Below, in pieces: positions 18,491 to 27,602 of a DNA stretch of 64,000 nucleotides. How positions within the stretch are numbered: position 1 is the stretch's first letter; every line of letters starts with the position of its first letter. The notes beneath the pieces were generated by a model, which was not told where the DNA came from, made no database searches, and worked only from the letters and a program-made list of their open reading frames with translations. Made by a program: the position numbers and the translations under genes. The DNA is from Flavobacterium sp. ALJ2 (lineage in GTDB: Bacteria; Bacteroidota; Bacteroidia; Flavobacteriales; Flavobacteriaceae), in the NCBI RefSeq assembly GCF_015594725.1, contig NZ_JADNRC010000002.1, positions 346,339 through 410,338 on the forward strand, written 5' to 3'.

Positions 18491-19492
18491 TTAATCATTC
18501 AACATTTTCCACAATTTATCTTTCAATTCTGACAAGCCTTGTTGGGCTACGGATGAAATAAACATATAAGGAGTATCCTTAAAAGCAACATCTAGCTCAA
18601 CTTTTAACTCAGCCTTAAGCTCATCATCCAACATATCACATTTGGATATTACTAACAAACGCTCTTTATCCAACATTTCCGGATTATACTTTGTTAATTC
18701 ATTTACCAAAATATCATATTCTGCTTTAATATCTGGTGTATCAACAGGAACAAGAAACAACAAAGTCGAATTACGTTCTATATGACGTAAGAAATAATGT
18801 CCCAATCCTTTTCCTTCCGCAGCTCCTTCAATAATTCCAGGAATATCAGCAATTACAAAAGATTGAAAATCTCTATAAGCCACAATCCCTAAATTAGGTT
18901 TTAATGTCGTAAATGGATAATCTGCAATTTTAGGCTTCGCAGATGTCAAAACTGACAACAATGTAGATTTACCTGCATTTGGAAAACCAACCAATCCAAC
19001 ATCTGCAAGAACTTTAAGTTCCAAGATCACATCCATTTCTACTCCAGGCAAACCTGGTTGTGCATATCTTGGTGTCTGATTAGTTGAGCTTCTAAAATGC
19101 CAGTTTCCTAAGCCTCCTTTTCCTCCTCTTGAAAGAATTTGTTTTTCTCCATCTTCTGTAATTTCAAATAAAGTCTCACCCGTTTCTTTATCTTTTACGA
19201 CTGTACCTAATGGTACTTCAATAAACTTATCATCACCATCGGCTCCAGTACTTCTGTCTCCTCCACCATCTCCTCCATGCCCAGCTTTAATATGACGAGC
19301 AAATTTTAAATGAAACAAAGTCCAAAGTCCTTTATTACCGACTAAAAAAACATGTCCACCACGTCCACCATCTCCACCATCAGGACCACCTTTTTCAATA
19401 AATTTCTCTCTATGTAAATGCGTAGAACCTTTTCCTCCTTTTCCGGAAGAAACAAATATTTTAACGTAGTCTACAAAATTTCCCTCTGTCAT
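18491..19492 (-). CDS. obg: Obg/CgtA GTPase
   Basis: A 333-residue GTPase. The Gly-rich Obg domain (about 5-162) contains [13 protein letters not shown] and [16 protein letters not shown]. The G domain has G1 GFPNAGKS (169-176), G2 in [12 protein letters not shown]3 DIPGI, G4 SKCD and G5 SSVAQQG. There is no long C-terminal OCT extension, as in other Bacteroidota forms. Obg binds the 50S subunit and links ribosome assembly to nucleotide levels. The gene is downstream of a CNNM/CorC-like gene on the same strand, with a hairpin-containing gap between them. Confidence 0.97.
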   Translation of the reverse strand: MTEGNFVDYVKIFVSSGKGGKGSTHLHREKFIEKGGPDGGDGGRGGHVFLVGNKGLWTLFHLKFARHIKAGHGGDGGGDRSTGADGDDKFIEVPLGTVVKDKETGETLFEITEDGEKQILSRGGKGGLGNWHFRSSTNQTPRYAQPGLPGVEMDVILELKVLADVGLVGFPNAGKSTLLSVLTSAKPKIADYPFTTLKPNLGIVAYRDFQSFVIADIPGIIEGAAEGKGLGHYFLRHIERNSTLLFLVPVDTPDIKAEYDILVNELTKYNPEMLDKERLLVISKCDMLDDELKAELKVELDVAFKDTPYMFISSVAQQGLSELKDKLWKMLND

Positions 19493-19504
19493 ATTTCTCA
19501 GTAT

Positions 19505-19555
19505 TCAGTTACAACTACAGTTTACAGCGCAAGTTGCGACTGAAAACTGTAACCA
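19505..19555. repeat. CAGTTT-rich inverted repeat between the CNNM-type gene and obg
   Basis: The gap contains CAGTTTACAGCGCAA followed two bases later by TTGCGACTGAAAACTG, an imperfect inverted repeat with a short spacer. Similar CAGTTTaCA or CTGAAAACTG pieces occur at about 23990-24035, 40217-40262 and 40936-40960, suggesting a dispersed element rather than a gene-specific site. Confidence 0.5.
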
Positions 19556-19569
19556 AAACTATTTTAATG

Positions 19570-20844
19570 TTAACCTTTTAATGCTTTTATTAATACTTTA
19601 TCAATCTTTACGCCATCCATATCGATGACCTCTAATTCAAATTTTTGCCAAATTAATTTCTCCCCTTCTTTTGGAATGCGAGATAATTCAGTCATTATTA
19701 AACCACTTACAGTGGTAACTTCATAATCATTAATTAATTCATCTAACTCAAAATAAGTTAAGAAATCATGCAATGAATAATGCCCATCAACCAACCAGGT
19801 TCCATCTTCTCTTTCTACTAATTGAAACTCGTCTTTATAAAAATCGGCAGCATCTCCTACAAGAGCTTCAAGAATATCATTTAATGTTATAATTCCTTGA
19901 AAAATTCCATATTCATCAGAAACGAAAGCATAATGTATTCCCGTTTTCTTAAAATTCTCTAATGCTTTATACGCTGTAGTTTGCTCCATAATAAAAGGTG
20001 CATCAGTCATTATAGAAGCCAAACTAAAATCTTCCTTTTCAATATTAGCAAAGATTGTTTTCAAATTAACAACTCCAGAGATATCATCATAATTCTCTTT
20101 ATAAACTGGATAAATGGAGTGTAAATCTTCTAATATTAGTTCTTTTACACGCTGCTTTTCTGAATTTAATGGCAAGAAAACTACTGATTTTCTGTGCGTC
20201 ATTAACGAATTTACTTTTCTATCTCCAATATGAAAAACACGCTCTACAATATCCTGCTCTATTTCCTGTACTTCACCACCTTCTGTACCTTCCTTTATAA
20301 TAGCTTTTATTTCCTCTTCGGTCACTTTTCCGTCAGCAGTAGGTTTTATTTGCAAAACATTTAACAAAAAATCTGTAGAATTGGTCAACAACCAAATAAA
20401 TGGAGCTGTAATAATCGAAATAATTTTCATTGGCAACGCCACCGCCTTAGCAATAGCTTCTGGATGATTCAAACCAATTCGCTTAGGCAACAACTCGCCC
20501 AAAACAAGAGAAAAGAAAGTCAAGACTACAACTACAATCCCAACAGCAACTGAATGTCCATAAGGCTGTAAAGCTTCGAATTTATTTACAAAACCTTCAA
20601 CATCCATTGTGATTTTATCTCCACTATAAATACCAGTCAAGATACCAATTAAAGTAATCCCAATTTGAACTGTCGACAAAAACTTATTTGGCGAATTTGC
20701 CAAATCAAGAGCAATTCTAGCACTTTTATTTCCTTTTTTTGCCGCTGTCTCTAATCTATTCTTCCTTGCCGAAATCAATGCGATTTCCGACATAGAGAAA
20801 ACCCCATTTAAAATTATTAGAAAAAATATTATTAGTATTTCCAT
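19570..20844 (-). CDS. CNNM/CorC-type membrane protein with CBS domains (hemolysin family)
   Basis: A 424-residue protein. The N-terminal DUF21 (CNNM) membrane domain (about 1-190) has helices at the start (MEILIIFFLIILNGVFSMSEIAL) and around LAVGIVVVVLTFFSLVLGE. Two CBS domains follow (about 205-335, MTHRKSVVFLPL and YAFVSDEYGIFQGIITLNDILEALVGD), then a CorC/HlyC transporter-associated domain (DGTWLVDGHYSLHDF through to the end). The family is linked to divalent-cation, mainly Mg, transport or tolerance; the name hemolysin is historical. It is transcribed toward obg. Confidence 0.9.
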   Translation of the reverse strand: MEILIIFFLIILNGVFSMSEIALISARKNRLETAAKKGNKSARIALDLANSPNKFLSTVQIGITLIGILTGIYSGDKITMDVEGFVNKFEALQPYGHSVAVGIVVVVLTFFSLVLGELLPKRIGLNHPEAIAKAVALPMKIISIITAPFIWLLTNSTDFLLNVLQIKPTADGKVTEEEIKAIIKEGTEGGEVQEIEQDIVERVFHIGDRKVNSLMTHRKSVVFLPLNSEKQRVKELILEDLHSIYPVYKENYDDISGVVNLKTIFANIEKEDFSLASIMTDAPFIMEQTTAYKALENFKKTGIHYAFVSDEYGIFQGIITLNDILEALVGDAADFYKDEFQLVEREDGTWLVDGHYSLHDFLTYFELDELINDYEVTTVSGLIMTELSRIPKEGEKLIWQKFELEVIDMDGVKIDKVLIKALKG

Positions 20845-20859
20845 TTTTATGATTAAACA

Positions 20860-20930
20860 TTTAAAGTTTAAAGCCTAAAATTTGCCCAAATAAATATTAC
20901 TTAGGCAAATTTTAAACCTTAAACTTTAAA
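20860..20930. repeat. Large imperfect inverted repeat between adk and the CNNM-type gene
   Basis: Two 27-base arms (20860-20886 and 20904-20930) match at 24 of 27 positions as reverse complements, separated by 17 bases. Each outer end reads TTTAAAGTTTAA. It could act as a terminator for the minus-strand adk gene or be a mobile palindromic unit; it lacks a clean T-run on one side. Confidence 0.75.
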
Positions 20931-20942
20931 CTATTTTTCTTA

Positions 20943-21515
20943 TTACAAATTATCAATTACACTAGTCAAACGCTTCGTTATTTCTTCAATAGACCCGATG
21001 CCGTTTACAGTGTGGAATTTATTTTGCCCTTTATAATATCCGATTAATGGAGCTGTTTTTTCATTGTATTCCTGATATCTCACTCGAATTTTTTCTTCGT
21101 CCTGATCATCTGCTCTTCCGCTTGTTTTTCCTCTTTCTAATAAACGAGCTACTAGAATTTCATCATCAGCCTCTAAAGCAATTGTTGCGGTAACACTTGT
21201 GCCAATAGTTGGCAAAAACTTATCTAAAGCAGCAGCTTGATCTAATGTTCTTGGATAACCATCGAACAAAAAACCTACTGTATCTGGATGTTTATTTACC
21301 TCCTCTATTAACATTGCAGTAGTAACTTCACAAGGAACTAATTCGCCATTATCCATAAAAACTCTAGCTTTCTTACCTAAATCTGTATCATTTTTTAAAT
21401 TAAAACGAAAGATATCTCCAGTTGAAAGATGTGTTAACTTATATTTTTCTTTTAAAAATTCTGCCTGAGTACCTTTTCCAGCACCAGGTTTTCCAAATAA
21501 AACAATATTAATCAT
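20943..21515 (-). CDS. adk: Adenylate kinase
   Basis: A 190-residue kinase with the P-loop GKPGAGKGT at 8-16, the AMP-binding THLSTGDIFR, the FLFDGYPRTLDQA segment (normally DGFPR), and a short LID region (LLERGKTSGRADDQDEEKIRVR) of the non-zinc, short type. It interconverts ATP plus AMP and 2 ADP. It is downstream of hpt on the same strand, 88 bases apart, so a purine-related operon is plausible. Confidence 0.97.
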   Translation of the reverse strand: MINIVLFGKPGAGKGTQAEFLKEKYKLTHLSTGDIFRFNLKNDTDLGKKARVFMDNGELVPCEVTTAMLIEEVNKHPDTVGFLFDGYPRTLDQAAALDKFLPTIGTSVTATIALEADDEILVARLLERGKTSGRADDQDEEKIRVRYQEYNEKTAPLIGYYKGQNKFHTVNGIGSIEEITKRLTSVIDNL

Positions 21516-21603
21516 AGTTTGTGTGTTGTGTCGTACTTCCTTATTCTTTAAAGAAGTTTAAAGTGAATAGTTAATTTATAATTCTTTGATTTTGGTTCTA
21601 AAT

Positions 21604-22134
21604 TTATTCTGCTAATTGATATACTTCAGACAAATTTCTTCCCAAACCATCGTAGTCTAAACCGTAACCAACAATAAATTTGTTTGGAATTCGAATTCCA
21701 ATATAATCAATTTTAACATCTTTTTTATACGCCTCTGGTTTAAAGAACAAAGTAGCTATTTTTAAATGCTTAACATTTTGTTTCTTAAACATTTCTTTAA
21801 GTTCAACAACAGTATTTCCTGTGTCAACAATATCTTCAATAATAACCACTGATCTTCCGGTTAAATCTTGATTCAACCCTATCAGTTGTTTAACATCATG
21901 AGATGTTTCTGTTCCTTCGTAAGATGCCATTTTAATAAATGAAACCTCGCAGTGTTTTTTATATTTTTTTAAAAAATCGGCAACAACCATAAAAGAACCA
22001 TTAAGAACACCGATAAAAATTGGAATTTCATCTCCAAAATCATCTTGTACCTGGGCTACCATTTTAGTAATTGCAAAATCGATTTCTTTAGCCGAAATAA
22101 ACGGAACAAATTGTTTATCGTGAAGTTGTATCAT
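21604..22134 (-). CDS. hpt: Hypoxanthine phosphoribosyltransferase
   Basis: A 176-residue type I phosphoribosyltransferase with the PRPP-binding motif VVIIEDIVDTGNT (96-108), the flexible-loop SYEGTETSHDV, and the C-terminal VGYGLDYDGLGRNLSEVY typical of hypoxanthine/guanine enzymes. It salvages hypoxanthine or guanine to IMP or GMP. Purine biosynthesis genes purK and purE lie divergently beyond one small gene. Confidence 0.95.
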   Translation of the reverse strand: MIQLHDKQFVPFISAKEIDFAITKMVAQVQDDFGDEIPIFIGVLNGSFMVVADFLKKYKKHCEVSFIKMASYEGTETSHDVKQLIGLNQDLTGRSVVIIEDIVDTGNTVVELKEMFKKQNVKHLKIATLFFKPEAYKKDVKIDYIGIRIPNKFIVGYGLDYDGLGRNLSEVYQLAE

Positions 22135-22233
22135 TATTTTTTACATTTAAAATAATGGGCAAAGATACAGAATTCGAGTTTTAGAATTGAATATTGACTC
22201 TAAATTTGTATTTTTAAATCAAAATAAAAAACA

Positions 22234-22785
22234 ATGCCTTCTGAATTACAAAAAAACCTTGATTATGTAAGTGCTTACAGAGAAAATAGACTTAAAGGCG
22301 CACAAACTATTTTGGAAAATCCTGATTATTTTCAAGAATTAATTGCAATTTTCTTTGATATTTCAGACAAAAATACGCATAAAGCCTGTTGGGTCTTAGA
22401 ATTTGTATCATATAAAAAGTTAGAATGGCTGCAACCTTATCTTGATTTTTTTTGCTCGAATCTTAAACATTTAAAAGACGAAAGTTCTATTAGACCCATT
22501 GCAAAAATCTGCCAACTTCTAGTCAATGCTCATTACAAAAAATCAGAAATAAACAGTACACTTTCTGAAACTCAACTTCAAGATATCATCGAAACCAGTT
22601 TTGATTGGTTAATTACTGATACCAAAGTCGCAGCAAAAGCCTACTCCATTCGAACTTTATACACATTAGGTAAACATTACGATTGGATTCATCCCGAATT
22701 ACAAATCATATTAACTAAGGATTACGCAAATCACACTTCTGCATATAAAGCAGTTGCCAGAGAAGTTCTTAAGAAAATAAAATAG
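22234..22785 (+). CDS. Helical-repeat (HEAT-like) protein of unknown function
   Basis: A 183-residue cytoplasmic protein, nearly all alpha-helical, with pairs of helices such as FQELIAIFFDISDKNTHKAC, WVLEFVSYKKLEWLQPYLD and AAKAYSIRTLYTLGKHYDWI that resemble HEAT repeats. No signal peptide or catalytic motif. It lies divergently from hpt and upstream of purK on the same strand, but a separate promoter box precedes purK. Function unknown. Confidence 0.72.
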   Translation: MPSELQKNLDYVSAYRENRLKGAQTILENPDYFQELIAIFFDISDKNTHKACWVLEFVSYKKLEWLQPYLDFFCSNLKHLKDESSIRPIAKICQLLVNAHYKKSEINSTLSETQLQDIIETSFDWLITDTKVAAKAYSIRTLYTLGKHYDWIHPELQIILTKDYANHTSAYKAVAREVLKKIK

Positions 22786-22811
22786 GATTTTCCTATTCAA
22801 TCATTATAAAG

Positions 22812-22819
22812 TATCTTTG
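22812..22819 (+). promoter_or_regulatory. Candidate -7 box TATCTTTG of purK
   Basis: Matches TAnnTTTG, followed by GC, 20 bases before the purK ATG. No clear -33 TTG. Confidence 0.55.
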
Positions 22820-22839
22820 CGCATCACAAACACACAACA

Positions 22840-23991
22840 ATGAATTATTTTTCTTCTGATTTTAAATTAGGAATCTTAGGCGGTGGACAATTAGGTAAAA
22901 TGCTTCTTTTTGACACACGTAAATTTGACATACAAACTTATGTTTTAGACCCAAGTGATGAAGCTCCAAGCAAAATTGCCTGCAATAAATTCTTTCAAGG
23001 TGACCTGATGAACTTTGAGACTGTTTACAATTTTGGAAAACAAGTAGATGTCTTGACTTTCGAAATCGAACTTGTTAACCTCGAAGCGCTGGAAAAACTA
23101 GAAAATGAAGGCATAAAAGTATATCCTTCTCCTAAAACATTAAGAGGGATTCAGAATAAAGGAATCCAAAAAGATTTTTACATCAAAAACAATATACCAA
23201 CTGCTCCTTTTGAAAGATTTGAAAATCTTGAAAGCTTAAAATCTAAAATTCAGGATTTAAAATTACCTTTTGTATGGAAATGTACGGAGTTTGGTTATGA
23301 CGGAAATGGCGTAAAAGTTATTCGTCAAGCTTCAGATTTAGATAATTTACCTAATGTAGAATGCATTGCCGAGACAATGGTTCCGTTCAAGAATGAACTT
23401 GCTGTAATTGTTTGTCGCACACCATCGGGAGAAATAAAAACATATCCTGTTGTTGAAATGGAATTTCATCCAGAGGCAAATCAGGTAGAATATGTAATTT
23501 GCCCTGCAAGAATCGACGATAAAGTTGCTGAAAAAGCAAGAGCTATTGCTCTTAATGTTTCAGAGAAATTCAATCATGTTGGTCTTTTGGCTGTTGAAAT
23601 GTTCCAAACCCAAGATGATGAAATCTTAGTAAATGAAGTTGCTCCTCGCCCACACAATTCTGGACATTATTCTATCGAAGCAAGTTATACTTCACAATTC
23701 GAAAACCACTTACGTGCTATTCTAGATCTTCCTTTAGGAAATACTGATAGTAAAGTTGCAGGTGTTATGGTAAACTTAGTTGGAGCTGAAGGATTTTCTG
23801 GTGATGTGGTTTATCAAAATATCGAAACTATTTTAGGATGGAATGGTGTAACACCACATATATATGGTAAAAAACAAACCCGCCCTTTCAGAAAAATGGG
23901 TCACGTTACAATCGTAAATGAAGATATGAACGAAGCAAGACGAATTGCCGAAGATGTCAAGAATACAATTCAAGTAATCAGTGGTCAGTAA
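22840..23991 (+). CDS. purK: 5-(carboxyamino)imidazole ribonucleotide synthase
   Basis: A 383-residue ATP-grasp enzyme. The N-terminal domain begins KLGILGGGQLGKMLL, typical of PurK. The ATP-grasp core includes PFVWKCTEFGYDGNGVKVI, IAETMVPFKNELAVIVCR and EILVNEVAPRPHNSGHYSIEAS, the last containing metal and substrate ligands. It makes N5-CAIR from AIR, bicarbonate and ATP in purine synthesis. The partner purE follows after 79 bases. Confidence 0.97.
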   Translation: MNYFSSDFKLGILGGGQLGKMLLFDTRKFDIQTYVLDPSDEAPSKIACNKFFQGDLMNFETVYNFGKQVDVLTFEIELVNLEALEKLENEGIKVYPSPKTLRGIQNKGIQKDFYIKNNIPTAPFERFENLESLKSKIQDLKLPFVWKCTEFGYDGNGVKVIRQASDLDNLPNVECIAETMVPFKNELAVIVCRTPSGEIKTYPVVEMEFHPEANQVEYVICPARIDDKVAEKARAIALNVSEKFNHVGLLAVEMFQTQDDEILVNEVAPRPHNSGHYSIEASYTSQFENHLRAILDLPLGNTDSKVAGVMVNLVGAEGFSGDVVYQNIETILGWNGVTPHIYGKKQTRPFRKMGHVTIVNEDMNEARRIAEDVKNTIQVISGQ

Positions 23992-24070
23992 CAGTTTACA
24001 ACTTGAAACTAAATAAAATAGTCACAGTTTCCTATTACACAATATAACTTGAAATTAAACAAAAAATAAA

Positions 24071-24556
24071 ATGAGCAAAGTAGCCGTAATCATGGGGAGC
24101 ATCTCCGACATGCCAGTAATGCAAGATGCCATAGATATATTAAAAGGATTTGATATAGAAGTTGAAGTTGATATTGTATCTGCTCACAGAACGCCGGAAA
24201 AATTATTCGATTTTAGTAACAATGCTCATACTAGAGGTATTTCAGTAATTATTGCCGGAGCAGGAGGCGCTGCACATTTACCAGGAATGGTCGCTTCGAT
24301 GTCGCCACTTCCTGTAATTGGAGTTCCTGTAAAATCAAGTAACTCTATAGATGGTTGGGATTCAGTTTTATCTATTCTACAAATGCCAGGCGGAGTTCCT
24401 GTAGCAACTGTAGCTTTAAACGGAGCTAAAAATGCAGGAATCCTTGCGGCACAAATCATAGGAAGCCATGATAAAGTAGTTCTAGACAAAATCATAGCCT
24501 ATAAAGAAAGCCTAAAAGAAGCTGTGTACAAATCTTCAGAAGGTTTAAAAAAATAA
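24071..24556 (+). CDS. purE: N5-carboxyaminoimidazole ribonucleotide mutase (class I PurE)
   Basis: A 161-residue enzyme with the PurE signatures VIMGSISDMPVMQDA (about 6-20), SAHRTPE (37-43, containing the catalytic His) and AGAGGAAHLPGMVAS. Class I PurE converts N5-CAIR to CAIR, the step after PurK, in agreement with the adjacent purK. A strong terminator ends the unit. Confidence 0.97.
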   Translation: MSKVAVIMGSISDMPVMQDAIDILKGFDIEVEVDIVSAHRTPEKLFDFSNNAHTRGISVIIAGAGGAAHLPGMVASMSPLPVIGVPVKSSNSIDGWDSVLSILQMPGGVPVATVALNGAKNAGILAAQIIGSHDKVVLDKIIAYKESLKEAVYKSSEGLKK

Positions 24557-24574
24557 AACATCCATAAAAACGAC

Positions 24575-24605
24575 AAAGGCTTCACATTACGGAAGCCTTT
24601 TTTAT
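24575..24605. terminator. Terminator after purE
   Basis: Nine-bp stem AAAGGCTTC/GAAGCCTTT with an 8-base loop and T-run, in a convergent gap. Confidence 0.9.
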
Positions 24606-24621
24606 TCTCTAGTTTATTTAA

Positions 24622-25290
24622 TTACGCTTCATCTTCAATTTCCTCCAAGATAGCTTCAAATTCAGATTCAGTTATATCTTCGCTATTTAGCCAATTCTCT
24701 GAAGTAATCAAACTGTAATTTTTGTCATCCTCTGTAGTCAATTCCCAAACAATACTTTGAGCTTCAGGAAACGGAATACTTTGAGACATTTGATCTTCAA
24801 ATAATCTTTTAATAAGATTTCTATCAGACAAGCCTTTATTCAATAATTTTAGCACGTTTTCTGCTGTTAGCTTTTGTACTTCGCCAGCTATTGGTGTCAT
24901 AGAAAAGTGAACAACTGAAGCTTTTGCATTTGGAAATTTTCCGTTATATGCTTTAAAAAGTAATTGATTCACATGAAATAAGGTTCCTTGCATACCAATT
25001 TCTGGATATTCCTCACAAATCTTATCAATTAACATATTGTGCCCTATTTGCTCAATTTGTCCTTCGTTTAATTCATCACCCAGTTTGTATTTCAAGACTA
25101 TTTCGGCAGCTTCGTTGGGCTCATAGTCTGAAATAGCCATTTCTAACAATTCTGGCAAACTTTCTTTATCGGCTGTTGCTCCATCTGGATAATTGAATCT
25201 TTCTAATAACTGAATGAAATCTTTATCCGACCAATACCCTTCAACTTCGTTTACAGTATCAATACGTTTTATTATAATTTGGTAGTCCAT
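24622..25290 (-). CDS. Conserved cytoplasmic protein of unknown function
   Basis: A 222-residue acidic protein with no signal peptide. The first half looks helical (DKDFIQLLERFNYPDGATA, LPELLEMAISDYEPNEAAEI). The middle holds VHFSMTPIAGEVQKLTAENVLKLLNKGLSDRNLIKRLFEDQM, and the C-terminal tail is rich in Glu. I do not recognise the family. It is a single gene between convergent purE and a divergent M3 peptidase gene. Confidence 0.7.
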   Translation of the reverse strand: MDYQIIIKRIDTVNEVEGYWSDKDFIQLLERFNYPDGATADKESLPELLEMAISDYEPNEAAEIVLKYKLGDELNEGQIEQIGHNMLIDKICEEYPEIGMQGTLFHVNQLLFKAYNGKFPNAKASVVHFSMTPIAGEVQKLTAENVLKLLNKGLSDRNLIKRLFEDQMSQSIPFPEAQSIVWELTTEDDKNYSLITSENWLNSEDITESEFEAILEEIEDEA

Positions 25291-25436
25291 ATTTTTATTT
25301 AGAATTGTTTATAATTAGAATTTTATAATCCTACAATTTTTACAATTTAAGATTTTTAAACCTCCTACAGCAATAAATAACATATATATAACACAATTTA
25401 AGAGGATTTTATGCTGAGAATCAAGCTTGTTTAGGT

Positions 25437-25465
25437 CGCTAGATTTTCATAAATTGCTATCTTTG
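25437..25465 (+). promoter_or_regulatory. Bacteroidota-type promoter of the M3 peptidase gene
   Basis: TTG at 25437-25439, an 18-base spacer, then TATCTTTG at 25458-25465, close to the TTG-N19-TAnnTTTG consensus. It lies 45 bases before the ATG. Confidence 0.7.
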
Positions 25466-25510
25466 GAATTCAAAAATATCGACTTCAATTAATAAAATAA
25501 TTATATCATA

Positions 25511-27538
25511 ATGAACGTTTTACTTTCAAAATTTACAACCAAACATAATACAGCACCTTTTTCGAAAATTAAAACCGAAGACTACGTTCCTGCATTTCAG
25601 GAAGGAATTGCTTTAGCGAAAGCCGAAATTGATGCAATTGTAAACAATCCCGAAATACCAACTTTTGAAAATACAGTTGTAGCAATGGATTTCTCAGGGG
25701 ATATTTTAGATCGTCTTTCGAGTATTTTTTTCAACTTAAATTCTGCGGAAACGAATGACGAAATGCAAAAAATAGCTCAGGAAGTTTCTCCATTATTATC
25801 TGAATTTGGAAATGACATTACATTAAACGCTGCTTTATTTGCAAAAATAAAAGCTGTTTATGACCAAAAAGAAAGTCTAAATCTTAATCCAGAACAAACG
25901 ACACTTCTTGATAAAAAATATAAGAGTTTTTCAAGAAACGGAGCTAATTTACCAGAAGATAAGAAAGACCAATTACGCGAAATCGACAAAGAATTATCGA
26001 AATTAAGTTTACAATTTGGTGAGAATGTTTTAGCCGAAACTAATGCTTTCGAATTACATCTTACTGATGAAAAAGATTTAGCCGGATTACCCGAAGGAAC
26101 TATCGAAGCAGCTCGTTCATTGGCTAAAAGCCAAGAAAAAGAAGGATGGATTTTTACTTTAGACCATCCAAGCTATGTTCCGTTTATGACCTATGCTGAC
26201 AATCGTGAATTGCGTAAAAAATTAGCAATCGCTTTTGGAGCAAAAGCATTTCAGAACAATGAATTTGACAATCAGGAAATTGTACTTAAAATCGTGAAAT
26301 TACGTTTTGAAAGAGCCAATTTATTAGGATATAAAACTCACGCTCATTTTGTTCTAGAGGAGCGCATGGCCGAAAACCCTGAGAAAGTATTTTCTTTCTC
26401 GAATGATTTATTGGCAAAAGCAAAACCTGCTGCCAAAAAAGAATTTGCTCAACTTACTGCTTTCGCAAAAGAGTTGGACGGAATCGAACAATTAGAAAAA
26501 TGGGATGGTGCTTATTATTCAGAGAAACTAAAGCAACAACTTTTTAATCTGGATGATGAAAAATTAAAGCCTTATTTTCAATTAGAGAAAGTGCTTAAGG
26601 GTGCTTTTACAATTGCAGGAAAACTATACGGACTTACTTTTACTGAAGTATTTGACATTGATAAATACCATGAAGAAGTGATGACTTACGAAGTTACGAA
26701 TGATAAAAACGAATTAGTTTCTATTTTCTATGCTGATTTTTTCCCAAGAAAAGGAAAACGAAATGGTGCTTGGATGACATCATTTAAATCGCAATACAGA
26801 AAAGACGGAATAAACGAAAGACCACACATATCAAATGTATGTAACTTTACAAAACCAACTGAAACGAAACCTTCATTATTAACTTTTAATGAAGTAACAA
26901 CGTTGTTTCACGAATTTGGTCATGGCTTACACGGAATGTTAGCTGATACAACTTATCAAAGTTTATCTGGAACATCGGTGTATTGGGATTTTGTAGAATT
27001 ACCAAGTCAGATTATGGAAAATTGGTGTTACGAGCCTGAAGCTCTTGCATTGTTTGCAAACCATTACGAAACCGGCGAAATCATTCCGATGGAATATGTA
27101 AATAAAATCAAAGAAAGTGCTAGTTTTCAAGAAGGTTTAGCAACATTGCGTCAATTAAGCTTTGGATTATTAGACATGGCTTGGCACGGGCAAGACCCAA
27201 CCGCAATCACTGATTTAAAAACATTCGAAACCGAACAATTTAAAGACACCCAATTATATCCAGACGTGAAAGAAAATGCTATGAGTACTGCTTTCTCACA
27301 CATTTTTCAAGGAGGATATTCTTCTGGATATTACAGCTACAAATGGGCTGAAGTCTTAGATGCGGATGCATTCGAATACTTTCAAGAAAAAGGAATTTTC
27401 AATAAAGAGGTTGCAACTAAGTTTAAAAACAATGTGCTTTCTAAAGGAGGAACAGAGCATCCTATGATTTTATACAAACGTTTTAGAGGTCAAGAACCAA
27501 AACCTGAAGCTTTATTAAAAAGAGCAGGATTGATTTAA
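25511..27538 (+). CDS. M3 family zinc metallopeptidase (oligopeptidase A / Dcp type)
   Basis: A 675-residue thimet-type peptidase. The N-terminal helical domain begins NTAPFSKIKTEDYVPAFQEG, typical of the family. The zinc site is TLFHEFGHGLHGML with HEFGH at 467-471 and the third ligand Glu in the following SQIMENWCYEPEAL helix. A late FSHIFQGGYSSGYYSYKWAEVLDADAF segment carries substrate-binding Tyr and His residues. There is no signal peptide, so it acts in the cytoplasm on short peptides. Whether it is an endo-acting oligopeptidase A or a dipeptidyl carboxypeptidase cannot be decided from sequence alone. Confidence 0.95.
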   Translation: MNVLLSKFTTKHNTAPFSKIKTEDYVPAFQEGIALAKAEIDAIVNNPEIPTFENTVVAMDFSGDILDRLSSIFFNLNSAETNDEMQKIAQEVSPLLSEFGNDITLNAALFAKIKAVYDQKESLNLNPEQTTLLDKKYKSFSRNGANLPEDKKDQLREIDKELSKLSLQFGENVLAETNAFELHLTDEKDLAGLPEGTIEAARSLAKSQEKEGWIFTLDHPSYVPFMTYADNRELRKKLAIAFGAKAFQNNEFDNQEIVLKIVKLRFERANLLGYKTHAHFVLEERMAENPEKVFSFSNDLLAKAKPAAKKEFAQLTAFAKELDGIEQLEKWDGAYYSEKLKQQLFNLDDEKLKPYFQLEKVLKGAFTIAGKLYGLTFTEVFDIDKYHEEVMTYEVTNDKNELVSIFYADFFPRKGKRNGAWMTSFKSQYRKDGINERPHISNVCNFTKPTETKPSLLTFNEVTTLFHEFGHGLHGMLADTTYQSLSGTSVYWDFVELPSQIMENWCYEPEALALFANHYETGEIIPMEYVNKIKESASFQEGLATLRQLSFGLLDMAWHGQDPTAITDLKTFETEQFKDTQLYPDVKENAMSTAFSHIFQGGYSSGYYSYKWAEVLDADAFEYFQEKGIFNKEVATKFKNNVLSKGGTEHPMILYKRFRGQEPKPEALLKRAGLI

Positions 27539-27560
27539 ACTGAATACCCTATAAAAGCAA

Positions 27561-27589
27561 AAAGCCAGTACTTATACTGGCTTTTTATT
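27561..27589. terminator. Terminator after the M3 peptidase gene
   Basis: Perfect 10-bp stem AAAGCCAGTA/TACTGGCTTT, four-base loop and T-run, in a convergent gap. Confidence 0.92.
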
Positions 27590-27602
27590 TTAGTAAGCTT
27601 TT

